A stretch of DNA of 64,000 nucleotides, from assembly GCF_900103285.1 (NCBI RefSeq), contig NZ_FNGS01000007.1:62001-126000 (forward strand), in the 5' to 3' direction. This DNA is from Siphonobacter aquaeclarae (lineage in GTDB: Bacteria; Bacteroidota; Bacteroidia; Cytophagales; Spirosomataceae). Of the stretch, positions 35,117-43,350 are shown in pieces (position 1 is the stretch's first letter; the number at the start of each line of letters is the position of its first letter). The notes under the pieces were generated by a model, which saw only the letters and a program-made list of their open reading frames with translations, did no database searches and was not told the origin of the DNA. The position numbers and the translations under genes were made by a program.

Positions 35117-35305
35117 TTATCTTTTAATTACCGGTGTCGGAGGAATACTTCCTTCGGAATCAGCATCTTGCACGACTTGGCTCACGGTCTTCGTTTTCGT
35201 CTGTTGAGGGGTAATCTCATCGAGTTCGCGTTGGCAGGAAGCGAGTGAGAACAGGCTTGCCGCAAAGAGCAGATTCAAGAGTGAGAGTCGTGCAAAAGTT
35301 TTCAT
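35117..35305 (-). CDS. Small 62-residue lipoprotein
   Basis: A 62-residue protein with a clear lipoprotein signal (MKTFARLSLLNLLFAASLFS then LASC, lipidation at Cys24). The mature part is only about 39 polar residues, rich in Gln, Thr and Asp and ending PPTPVIKR. No domain is recognised. Its upstream region matches the sigma-factor gene's upstream block over 54 bases, which suggests control by that sigma factor. It may be an envelope-stress effector or a signal peptide-like partner of the CHAT system (inference). Confidence 0.7.
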   Translation of the reverse strand: MKTFARLSLLNLLFAASLFSLASCQRELDEITPQQTKTKTVSQVVQDADSEGSIPPTPVIKR

Positions 35306-35332
35306 TTTTTTAAGTTTTATGTCCCGAATTCA

Positions 35333-35386
35333 TCCTTATATCAATCGGGAAGGCAAAATGTAACCTGCTCGAACAGAAAAAATTTT
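35333..35386 (-). promoter_or_regulatory. Promoter-like block shared with the sigma-factor gene
   Basis: Read on the minus strand it runs AAAATTTTTT, 11 variable bases, GGTTACATTTT, then CGATTGATATAAGGA. It is identical to 30494-30547 at 42 of 54 positions with no gap. Here the TATA element ends about 30 bases before the ATG at 35305, a normal promoter distance. Confidence 0.65.
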
Positions 35387-35413
35387 AGAAAACCGATTTT
35401 GTATGTTTTAATT

Positions 35414-35426
35414 TATTGATTATCAA
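35414..35426. promoter_or_regulatory. Palindromic operator-like site between divergent genes
   Basis: TATTGATTATCAA contains the perfect dyad TTGAT-T-ATCAA. It lies between the divergent lipoprotein (35305) and DUF3108-like (35542) genes. The same 12-mer occurs upstream of the sigma gene and, inverted, at 15459. Confidence 0.5.
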
Positions 35427-35541
35427 TTGGTTATGTGAATAAAAAATTTTGCATTTTTTTTCTCTTTCCTTTTTCAGAAGGCTGGAAAAAGGCCCGGAAT
35501 GAAAAATGAAAATTTGTACTTTTCTAAGAAACTCTCCTGAA

Positions 35542-36228
35542 ATGAAAACGCTGATTTCTGCCATCCTCCTCCTCTGGGCAATGGAAAATGCCTGGGCACA
35601 GGACTGCCTGGTCTCCAGTTATTTTAAAAAGAATTCAAAATTGGAATTCCGTACAACGGACGAGGGTGGGAAACTCCAAACAAGGGTGGAGTATGAAGTG
35701 ATTGAGACCAAAAGTACAGGAAACCACGTAGAAGCTGTTGTGAAGTCGACAGTTTTCGACAAAAAAGAAAAACAACTATCGACAGCTGATGTGGTTTACC
35801 AATGTACCGGTTCCGAGTTTCGCATGAATATGCGTAGCTACGTTCCCGCACAACAAACCCAGGGGATGAAAGACATGCAGGTTAAGGCCGACGACTCCTA
35901 CCTGATCTTCCCGCGGAACATGACCACCGGCAGCCGCCTCCCTGACGGCAACTTTCACCTGGAAACCAGCATGAACGGCATGAAAATCATGTCGCTCAAC
36001 CTGTCGGTAACCGACCGACAGGTCGTTGGTAAAGAATCCGTTACGACGCCTGCGGGGACCTACGACTGCCTCAAAATTACGACCCGGCAGCAAATGAAAT
36101 CGGTTATGTCGTTCGACTACGAAACCACGGAGTGGTACGCGCCGTCAAACGGTATCGTTGTTAAAACAGAACTCTACCGAAAAGGAAAGCTTCAGAGTAT
36201 CAGTCAGTTGACAAAGCTGATCAACTAA
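35542..36228 (+). CDS. Exported hypothetical protein, DUF3108/TapB-like
   Basis: A 228-residue protein with a signal peptide (MKTLISAILLLWAMENAWAQ) and a beta-rich mature part. The segment KESVTTPAGTYDCLKITTRQ followed by TTEWYAPSNGIVVKTEL is the pattern of DUF3108/TapB-like outer-membrane-associated proteins, although my family assignment is tentative. It is divergent from the small lipoprotein, sharing its control region. It overlaps the 3' end of the convergent glgE gene by 8 bases. Confidence 0.7.
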   Translation: MKTLISAILLLWAMENAWAQDCLVSSYFKKNSKLEFRTTDEGGKLQTRVEYEVIETKSTGNHVEAVVKSTVFDKKEKQLSTADVVYQCTGSEFRMNMRSYVPAQQTQGMKDMQVKADDSYLIFPRNMTTGSRLPDGNFHLETSMNGMKIMSLNLSVTDRQVVGKESVTTPAGTYDCLKITTRQQMKSVMSFDYETTEWYAPSNGIVVKTELYRKGKLQSISQLTKLIN

Positions 36229-38155
36229 CCGGGTACTCGATCCGGAACAGGTGAAGGGGCAAAATCGCCGGGTCCAGCTCAACGTAGTTCCAGTCACCCT
36301 GCCACTGCCACCGGTTGCCGGTAAGCAGGTCGTGCACGAGGTACGGTTCATCTTCCCGTCGACCGATCAGCGCCGGCGGCAGGTAGATCCCCGCACTTTG
36401 CCGGTGATGCGGGTCGAGGTTGACCACGCAAAGTACCTGATTCCCGTTTTCGTGTACCTTGAGATATCCGATCAGGGCGTCGTTGGGCAGGTGTACAAAC
36501 GTCAGGTTGTCGGTTCGCTGCAAAGCGGAATTCTCTTTCCGAATGCGGTTGACGAGGCGGATCAACAATGTCAGCTTGTTTTCCCGATCCCACTCCCAAT
36601 GCGCGATTTCGTATTTCTCGGAATTGAGGTATTCCTCCTGGCCGGGGAAGGCCTCGTGGTACATCTGTTCAAAAACAGGGCCATAAATGCCGTAATTGGA
36701 GGAGAGCGTCGCAGCCAGAAAAAAACGGGTCAGGAAGACCGGCTCCAGTCCGCTTTGCAGTGGAAACGGATTGATATCATGTGTATTCGGCCAGAAATTG
36801 GGCCGCAGAAAGGCGGATTTACCGGCCAGTTCGTGTACATATTCCGTTAGTTCTTCTTTCGTATTCCGCCAGATAAAATACGTGTAGTTTTGGGCGAAAC
36901 CGATCTTTCCCAGCAGGTCTATCGTTTTCGGCTTTGTAAACGACTCCGCTACGAAAAGCAGGTCGGGGTACTTTGCCCGCGTTTCCCGTATCAGCCATTC
37001 CCAGAAGAGAAAAGGCTTGCCGTGCGGTTGGTCGGCCCGGATCAGCCGGACGCCCCATTCCGCCCAGCAGAAGACAACGTCCCGCAGGGCCTTCCAGAGA
37101 TTTTCCCAGTCATCGCATTCAAAATCAAAGGGATAGCTGTCCTGGTACTTATGGGGAGGGTTTTCGGCGTACTGGATACTGCCATCGGGCCGGTGCCGGA
37201 ACCAGCCCGGATGCTGGCTAACCCACGGGTGATCAGGCGCGCACTGCACCGCCAGGTCCATGGCGATTTCGATGCCATGTGCGGCTGCCTGCCGGATCAG
37301 GTGACGGAAATCGTCCAGTGTACCCAGTTCCGGGTGAATCGCATCATGACCGCCGAGCTCATTACCCACGGCATACGGCACGCCAGGCTCACCCGGTTGC
37401 GCAACAGCAGCGTTGTTTCGTCCTTTCCGGAACTGACGCCCGATCGGGTGAACCGGCGGAATCTGCAAAACATCAAAACCCAGCTCCGCCATCCTGGGGA
37501 GCAGCTTCGCCGTTGTGGCAAACGTGCCATGCAGGCCCTTCGCAGGGGCCGTTGAGCGGGGAAAGAGGTTGTACCAGGCAGAAAAAGCGGCACGCTCCCG
37601 TTCGGCAAAAACCGTCAGCTCCCGGCGGTACCGCGTGCGGTGACGGGGAACGGGATACCGGTGAATCCAGTCGGTTACTTCCTGACTCAAGGCGAGGTGA
37701 AAGGTATCCGTGCCAGCTAATTCGCTGTTTATTTGTTCGAGGCGGGGCTTGTCTTCCGGCGCGGCGTCTTCCGCCATCCGGCTGAACAGGCGAATACCTT
37801 CCGCGATTTCATGCTCGACCGACTGCCGGTCCTGCAGTTTGATCCGCAGGTTCTCCTGCCAGGTAAGGGCGTGATCGATCCAGGCTTCGACCGTGAAAAC
37901 GTAAAATCCGGTTTCTGTGAGCCTGAAATGACCACGGAACCGGTCGTTGCCCAGGTCCTCCATCCGGACACGCTCCCATTCCTGACGGGTTTCGTGCCGG
38001 ATAAGCAGATGGCCGGAAACCCGTTCGAAACTATCGGACAGAAAATCGGCTTCGACCGTAAACACGTCTCCCGCAAGGCCTTTGGCCGAAAAACGTCCTT
38101 CCTCCAGTTCGGGAAAAACACCAGTAATGTAGACACGGCAGGTTCCGGATTCCAT
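36221..38155 (-). CDS. glgE: Alpha-1,4-glucan:maltose-1-phosphate maltosyltransferase
   Basis: A 644-residue GH13_3 enzyme that transfers maltosyl units from maltose-1-phosphate to glucan. An N-terminal DUF3416 domain (about 1-170) precedes the barrel. The family nucleophile segment reads RADQPHGKPFLFWEW, the acid/base segment FVAESFTKP, and the third acidic site is in NFWPNTHDI. Family length (about 650-670) fits. ATG 38155 is preferred to a TTG 9 bases upstream. The usual partners (trehalose synthase, maltokinase) are not in the window. Confidence 0.92.
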   Translation of the reverse strand: MESGTCRVYITGVFPELEEGRFSAKGLAGDVFTVEADFLSDSFERVSGHLLIRHETRQEWERVRMEDLGNDRFRGHFRLTETGFYVFTVEAWIDHALTWQENLRIKLQDRQSVEHEIAEGIRLFSRMAEDAAPEDKPRLEQINSELAGTDTFHLALSQEVTDWIHRYPVPRHRTRYRRELTVFAERERAAFSAWYNLFPRSTAPAKGLHGTFATTAKLLPRMAELGFDVLQIPPVHPIGRQFRKGRNNAAVAQPGEPGVPYAVGNELGGHDAIHPELGTLDDFRHLIRQAAAHGIEIAMDLAVQCAPDHPWVSQHPGWFRHRPDGSIQYAENPPHKYQDSYPFDFECDDWENLWKALRDVVFCWAEWGVRLIRADQPHGKPFLFWEWLIRETRAKYPDLLFVAESFTKPKTIDLLGKIGFAQNYTYFIWRNTKEELTEYVHELAGKSAFLRPNFWPNTHDINPFPLQSGLEPVFLTRFFLAATLSSNYGIYGPVFEQMYHEAFPGQEEYLNSEKYEIAHWEWDRENKLTLLIRLVNRIRKENSALQRTDNLTFVHLPNDALIGYLKVHENGNQVLCVVNLDPHHRQSAGIYLPPALIGRREDEPYLVHDLLTGNRWQWQGDWNYVELDPAILPLHLFRIEYPVS

Positions 38156-38253
38156 AGCAATCAATCAGACTGATTTTGGCCGGAAGCTATCAAATATTCG
38201 GGAAAAGGAAACAGATCGTTTGTCAATCTCAGCAGGAAGATTCTGGAGATAGC

Positions 38254-40644
38254 TTATAAACGGAGACCCACTGAAACCTGGATGGCCCGTCCGTCGGAAG
38301 ACCATACTCCGGGGCCGGGGTACATCGTCGGGCGTTTTGTGAAATAGCTTTTGTTCCCGGCGTTACTGATACCGGCGCGGAGCGTAAACCGGCCGCCGAA
38401 ACGGTATCCCATATTCAGGTCCCACAGGCCGTACGCCGGAACAATACCTTTGGCGCCGTTGGCCGTCGGTTTGATGGTATTGAGCGGATCGGCAAACGTC
38501 TCCGAAACATAGCTGTATTGCAGCGTAGCCGAGAACCCATACCAGCTTACCTGCAGGCCGTTACGGCTCATCCAGCGGGGGACGGATTCGATGGTATTGC
38601 CCGTGATGTCCCGGTTTTTTTCTGTTCCGTCAGTGACGCGCCCGGAGAGGTACTTCCCATCCATCAGCGACGTCGCCGAAAAGAGCGAAACGCGGCTATG
38701 CTTCTGCTGAACAAAGGCATACTCGGCATAGGCTTCCACGCCGCGGGTACGGCTGTCTCCGATATTGGTTTTATAGATGTACGACTGGCCGTTTTCAGTG
38801 ATGACCTGGCTACCCAGGCGGTTTCGGCAGACCAGTTCAAACAGGTTGATGTCAAAAGTCAGGCGGTTGTCGGCGGCAGTACCGCTGATGCCCAGTTCGG
38901 CATTGTGTCCGCGCGCGTCTTTTGTATCCGGATTGGCTTTTTCCAGTATGTTGTTCGGGATGATGTCTTTGTAGACGACAGGCCGGTAGGCCTGCGACCA
39001 GCCGCCGTATAACCGGATATGTTCCCGCAGGCGGTATTGCCCGTTGAGGCTGAAAAGGGGAAAATGGTGGTCGAATTGATTGGGAATACCTTTCGGATCA
39101 TAGTAAGCCAGGTATCCCGTGGATTTTGTCGTGCCGGACTCCACCCGTACACCCGCCGTTACGTGCAGGCGGGAAGTGAGCTGGAAGAGGTTTTCGGCGA
39201 AGAAAGCGACGTTTTTCGTCCGCAGATGCAGGTCCCTGGCAAAGGGTCCGGTAAGCGTCAGGTCATAATCTGTGCCTGTTGTTCCCTTGCCTGCCTGCCG
39301 GCGGTGCAAGTCATTGTTCATCAGCTGAATACCCGCTGCCAGGATAGCCGGTACCCGGCCGATTCCGTATCGGTGCAGGCCGCGTATTTCGAGGGTATAG
39401 CTGTGAAACTGGTCCCGGTCGACCTGCCGGTTTTTATACTGCCCCGTCGCCCGGTTAATTGTATCCGGCTGATTGGCAAACCCTTCAAATGTAACGCTGT
39501 TCCGGGAGCCAAGTACGGCCGACAGGGTAGCCTGAATCGTTGTCCGGGGTGAAACGGCCCATTCTGCGCGCAGCGAAGGAATGTAGATATCCGGGCTGAA
39601 GTAATTGCGGGAGCGGGTAGCCTGGCGCGGGTCGGCGGCAAACAGCGAGTCGGTCAGCGGACCGGGAATCTGGTAGCGGTACGTCGACCGACCCAGCTCC
39701 GCCGTCAGCATCAGGCGCTGACTTACCTGAAAACGAAGGCTGGCAAACTGGGCTTCCGAAACAGAGCGGCTGTTGCGGCGGTATCCGTCGGACGTCCGAC
39801 GCTGGTAATATACGTTATACAAAAGCCGGCCCGTTTTGCCGCTTACCCGGTGAAAGGTACTCTGGAGGCCGAAGGAGCCGGCGGTGTTCATGGTTTCATA
39901 GGAAAACGCCCGGGAAGTATCCGCTTGTTTCAGGACATAGTTGAGCATGCCACCGAATTGCGCTCCGTACTGCAGCGACGCATTGCCGCGAACCAGCTCC
40001 ACGCGCTCCACGGCCTCCATCGGAACCGAGTAATGGCTCGCCGGATAGCCATACATATCTGAGTTGGTCAGCACGCCGTTTGCCCTTATGTTGTATTCCC
40101 AGCTCCGGTGCGGGTCGAGGCCGCGCGTAGCGAGGTTGACCTGATTGCCGGACCCGTCCATGTCATAGGCGAAGGCTCCCGGTACTTTGGCAAAAACCTG
40201 GCGGATGTTTTTTTCGGCCAGATTGGCGTCGGTCTGTGCGACGGGGATTGCTTCCGACTTTCGCCCGCTCAGGAGGTAAGTGCCCTGGACATCCGCCAGG
40301 GGCCGAACGGAACGATCGAGGCGCTCGCGTACGGCTACTTCATTCAGCAGCGAAACGTCTTCCTGTAATAGAAAAACACGGGTCGAAGTGCCTGATACCG
40401 AGATAGCTTGCCGCAACGTCGAAAAGCCGACGTGGGAAATACGGATGTCGTAGGTTCCGGTTGAGAGCGTTGCCTGAAAGGCGCCTGAAGCATCGGTCGT
40501 CAGCAGGCCCGGCCGGCCCGTGATCCGGACGGCAGCACCTGCAACGCCTTTTCCTTCCGACTGAATGACTTTCCCCGAAAAAAGTACCTGCCCGAAAGAA
40601 AGATGCCCGAACAACAGCAACAGTAAAAAGGAAAGGTGCTTCAT
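38254..40644 (-). CDS. TonB-dependent outer-membrane receptor
   Basis: A 796-residue receptor. The signal peptide (MKHLSFLLLLLFGHLSFG) is followed by a carboxypeptidase-regulatory-like beta domain (about 22-100), the plug (about 115-250; RGLDPHRSWEYNIRANGV, VERVELVRGNASLQYG) and a 22-strand barrel ending in an aromatic-type terminal strand (IQVSVGLRL). Plug wording resembles FecA/siderophore-type receptors rather than SusC. It is the last gene of a four-gene operon, 3 bases after the DUF3179 gene. The ligand is unknown; iron or another metal complex is a reasonable guess. Confidence 0.92.
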   Translation of the reverse strand: MKHLSFLLLLLFGHLSFGQVLFSGKVIQSEGKGVAGAAVRITGRPGLLTTDASGAFQATLSTGTYDIRISHVGFSTLRQAISVSGTSTRVFLLQEDVSLLNEVAVRERLDRSVRPLADVQGTYLLSGRKSEAIPVAQTDANLAEKNIRQVFAKVPGAFAYDMDGSGNQVNLATRGLDPHRSWEYNIRANGVLTNSDMYGYPASHYSVPMEAVERVELVRGNASLQYGAQFGGMLNYVLKQADTSRAFSYETMNTAGSFGLQSTFHRVSGKTGRLLYNVYYQRRTSDGYRRNSRSVSEAQFASLRFQVSQRLMLTAELGRSTYRYQIPGPLTDSLFAADPRQATRSRNYFSPDIYIPSLRAEWAVSPRTTIQATLSAVLGSRNSVTFEGFANQPDTINRATGQYKNRQVDRDQFHSYTLEIRGLHRYGIGRVPAILAAGIQLMNNDLHRRQAGKGTTGTDYDLTLTGPFARDLHLRTKNVAFFAENLFQLTSRLHVTAGVRVESGTTKSTGYLAYYDPKGIPNQFDHHFPLFSLNGQYRLREHIRLYGGWSQAYRPVVYKDIIPNNILEKANPDTKDARGHNAELGISGTAADNRLTFDINLFELVCRNRLGSQVITENGQSYIYKTNIGDSRTRGVEAYAEYAFVQQKHSRVSLFSATSLMDGKYLSGRVTDGTEKNRDITGNTIESVPRWMSRNGLQVSWYGFSATLQYSYVSETFADPLNTIKPTANGAKGIVPAYGLWDLNMGYRFGGRFTLRAGISNAGNKSYFTKRPTMYPGPGVWSSDGRAIQVSVGLRL

Positions 40645-40647
40645 CGG

Positions 40648-41784
40648 CTAGTATCGGGCGGTGGAGGGTTGAAAGGTCTTCCAGCTATGCCAGAATTCCT
40701 GGGAAGCGGGCAATGCGCGCAGGCGGCCGGAGGGAGAGCGTCCCATCAGGTCGAATGCGTATCCGGGGGCTTTGAGCGAATCTCCGGAAAGTGAGAAAAT
40801 GACCTGATCGTCGGGGCGCTGGAAGGCGGCAAAACTGGCTGTATCGCGGGCAAGTACCAGCACAACAGGTGTTTTTCCGACCCAGTCGTTGACAATGCGC
40901 TCTTTTTTCAGCCGGTTCCAGTCATATGCTTTGGAAGCGGTACCTGCTTGCACACCCACTACCCATGACTTGTCTTTCCAGGAATCAGGATCGGTGCCGG
41001 TCAGCTCATCGCGTGAGGCGCCTTTTTCGTACTTCAGGTCTTTGCTGTATTTCCCTTCTGCCGCGGGGTCTGCCTGGAGAATTCGGGCATTCGGGTAGAG
41101 TTTGAGCCACTGACTAAGGGTCGTCTGGAAGCTTTGAATTTCCGGAAGAAAAGTACCTTTCAGCGGTCCTGCTACGGCTTCGCCGTTTACCTGGCGCCAC
41201 CAGGTGCCCGTTTTGGAATCTTCAAACATGGCGTTGAAGTGGTCCATGCCAACGAGGCGGAAGGTCTCCGGCTCCCCGTCGATCAGCGAGGCAAATACCC
41301 GGCCTGTCCGGCAAACCGAACAATAGGTTACGAGTACCGGCGTACCGGCGACCGTATCCCGTACCTGGTGATGATAGGCCAGGTATTGAATCGGATAGGC
41401 GCGGGCTTCCCGGCCCATGACGAGCCCCATGACGAGGCGTTCTCCCGGTACCTTGCTCGATGCTGCGGGTAGCATCCGCACTGATTCCGGTTCGAGAAAC
41501 ATGTGATCGGCCGAGAACTTCCCGTTGAAAAGCCAGACAACAGCCGCTCCAATCGCCAGCAGGGCAATGGTCGATTTGCGGGACGAAGGCCTGAGCGCCG
41601 CGGCAAGGCCCAGGGCGCAGCAAACCCCGAAAAGCGCGCGGATTTCCCAGCGCCACTGATGCAGAAAATAGGCGGTATCCAGACTCTGGGACCGCTGGCT
41701 TCCCGGCATGGGCATAATGAAATACACCCGGAGTACCTCGAAAGCCAGCAGTCCTGCCAGTCCGGCATAAAAGAACTTCTTCAT
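40648..41784 (-). CDS. DUF3179 domain membrane protein
   Basis: A 378-residue protein with three or four N-terminal membrane segments (about 1-95), then an extracytoplasmic DUF3179 domain. The conserved cysteines are in LVTYCSVCRTGRVF, and downstream are the family's FRLVGMDHFNAMFEDSKTG and TGTWW features. The CxxC looks like a redox or metal-binding site, but no activity is established for the family. ATG 41784 is taken; TTG 41790 is also in frame. It lies 6 bases after the PAP2 gene and 3 before the TonB receptor, so it is translationally linked to both. Confidence 0.88.
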   Translation of the reverse strand: MKKFFYAGLAGLLAFEVLRVYFIMPMPGSQRSQSLDTAYFLHQWRWEIRALFGVCCALGLAAALRPSSRKSTIALLAIGAAVVWLFNGKFSADHMFLEPESVRMLPAASSKVPGERLVMGLVMGREARAYPIQYLAYHHQVRDTVAGTPVLVTYCSVCRTGRVFASLIDGEPETFRLVGMDHFNAMFEDSKTGTWWRQVNGEAVAGPLKGTFLPEIQSFQTTLSQWLKLYPNARILQADPAAEGKYSKDLKYEKGASRDELTGTDPDSWKDKSWVVGVQAGTASKAYDWNRLKKERIVNDWVGKTPVVLVLARDTASFAAFQRPDDQVIFSLSGDSLKAPGYAFDLMGRSPSGRLRALPASQEFWHSWKTFQPSTARY

Positions 41785-41790
41785 ACGCAA

Positions 41791-43332
41791 TTACAGGCCG
41801 GCACCGTCTGCCTGAGCACGTTTGATGGCATACTGACCAACGGCCTTGCCGTGTTCCAGGCCCACTTCGGAGTCGGAACGGTAGTGAATACATCCGTAGA
41901 TGCGGGACGTAGAAGCTTCCAGCGCAAGAGCATTCATCGCGTCGGCTTCCGTCGGAAAAAGGTAGGCGAGTACCGTTGCAGCGGCTCCGGAAAACGTGGA
42001 GTGGCCGGAGGTAAAGCTCGGGAAATTGGGCGTACCGATAGTCGAACGGACTTCGTGGTCTACCTGAAACGGACGCGGTGTGTAGTAATAGTACTTGGTG
42101 TCCCAGCAGGCTATACCGGCATCCATCAGCGTCGTGCCGACGAGCGCCATGGTACGGGCAGCGCGGAGCTCATTCTCCTTGTATTTGCGCGTCAGGTTGG
42201 CGGCTTCGCGGTTCCAGTGACCCGGAGGGGTATAGCTGCCGACGCCGTCTGACCAGTAGGACGCAATCCGGTGTTCGTTCCGCGTAATGCGCGACGCCAT
42301 CCCGCGTAATTCATTCAGGTCTTTTTCAAAAGCAGCAGTACCCAGCGCCGGCGGGGGGCTCGGCCGCATGGCCACTTTCTGCGCATCGGTAAAATTCCAG
42401 GTTTTTACGTTTCCGAACGTCGGGAGCATCGGCGGGCGGGCCGGAATGTCGAGGCTTACCCATTCGGTTTTCAGCCCGCGGGCTTTTGCGTCGGCGATCA
42501 TTGCCGGTACGGCGGCCTGGTTATTGGCTGCGCCCATGCCGTCAGCCTTTGCCCGGGCGATGACCTTGGCCGCAATGGCTTTGCCGAGCGCATCGCCGGC
42601 ATCCAGATCGCTGCGGGTATTGGCGCCGGACCAGATACGGGCATTCCGGTGCTCTTCGTAAAACGCCGTCAGTTTATCTACTTCTCCGGGAAACATGAGC
42701 TTCAGGATTTCGAGCGACGCGGCCGCAACAACGGCGTCTTCCGACGGGTAGGAGGGCAGATCTGTCACCGCCAGCAGCGGTTTCAGCGTCGCGTCGTTTT
42801 TGCCCGGCGCGGCCCGGTTGTAGAGGTATTTGTATTTCCAGGCGGCAACCAGCGCGTCATACTGGGCGACGCCCAGGTAGGAAAACATCCGGGAGGCGTA
42901 CGGCGGGTTACAAAAGGGGAACTTCGGTTCCGCTTTCGGATTCGCAGCGTCGGGTACCGGGTACTTCTTCTGTACTTCGTCGTATACCGGCGGCAGGTTG
43001 TAGTTGGCTGCCAGGGTACGGGCCAGTTCGTTCCAGCGGTAAACGCCGCCGGCCGACCAGAACTGCACGCGGTCTTTCTGCGCGTCGGTAAGCTTTGAAA
43101 CAGTAGTCTTGAGCTCAGCGATTTCTGCCAGGTATTCGGTGGAATTCGCGGCTTTGGGAGCCGCTACGGCTACTTCGTCAGGGCTGCCCAGTACATATGT
43201 TTTCCATTGCCCGCCGTTGGCGTCGAGCCCCGCCGGAACATAGGGAGATAAGCTGGCCTGTTCAATGGATTTATCGCAGCTGCCCAGAAAGAGCGCCAGC
43301 AGGGCAAGTCCGGTAATCGGAAAAAGTTTCAT
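41791..43332 (-). CDS. Haloperoxidase-like PAP2 superfamily lipoprotein
   Basis: A 513-residue protein with a lipoprotein signal (LALLALFLGSC, lipidation at Cys19). The C-terminal third carries the three-part vanadate/phosphate-binding motif of PAP2 and vanadium haloperoxidases: KYYYYTPRP, SFTSGHSTFSG and SRIYGCIHYRSD. The long N-terminal helical part matches the vanadium chloroperoxidase-like branch of Bacteroidota. Whether it is a phosphatase or an oxidant-producing peroxidase cannot be told. It is second in the operon with a barrel protein, DUF3179 and a TonB receptor. Confidence 0.9.
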   Translation of the reverse strand: MKLFPITGLALLALFLGSCDKSIEQASLSPYVPAGLDANGGQWKTYVLGSPDEVAVAAPKAANSTEYLAEIAELKTTVSKLTDAQKDRVQFWSAGGVYRWNELARTLAANYNLPPVYDEVQKKYPVPDAANPKAEPKFPFCNPPYASRMFSYLGVAQYDALVAAWKYKYLYNRAAPGKNDATLKPLLAVTDLPSYPSEDAVVAAASLEILKLMFPGEVDKLTAFYEEHRNARIWSGANTRSDLDAGDALGKAIAAKVIARAKADGMGAANNQAAVPAMIADAKARGLKTEWVSLDIPARPPMLPTFGNVKTWNFTDAQKVAMRPSPPPALGTAAFEKDLNELRGMASRITRNEHRIASYWSDGVGSYTPPGHWNREAANLTRKYKENELRAARTMALVGTTLMDAGIACWDTKYYYYTPRPFQVDHEVRSTIGTPNFPSFTSGHSTFSGAAATVLAYLFPTEADAMNALALEASTSRIYGCIHYRSDSEVGLEHGKAVGQYAIKRAQADGAGL

Positions 43333-43350
43333 GAAAGTCAGGAAAAGGGG

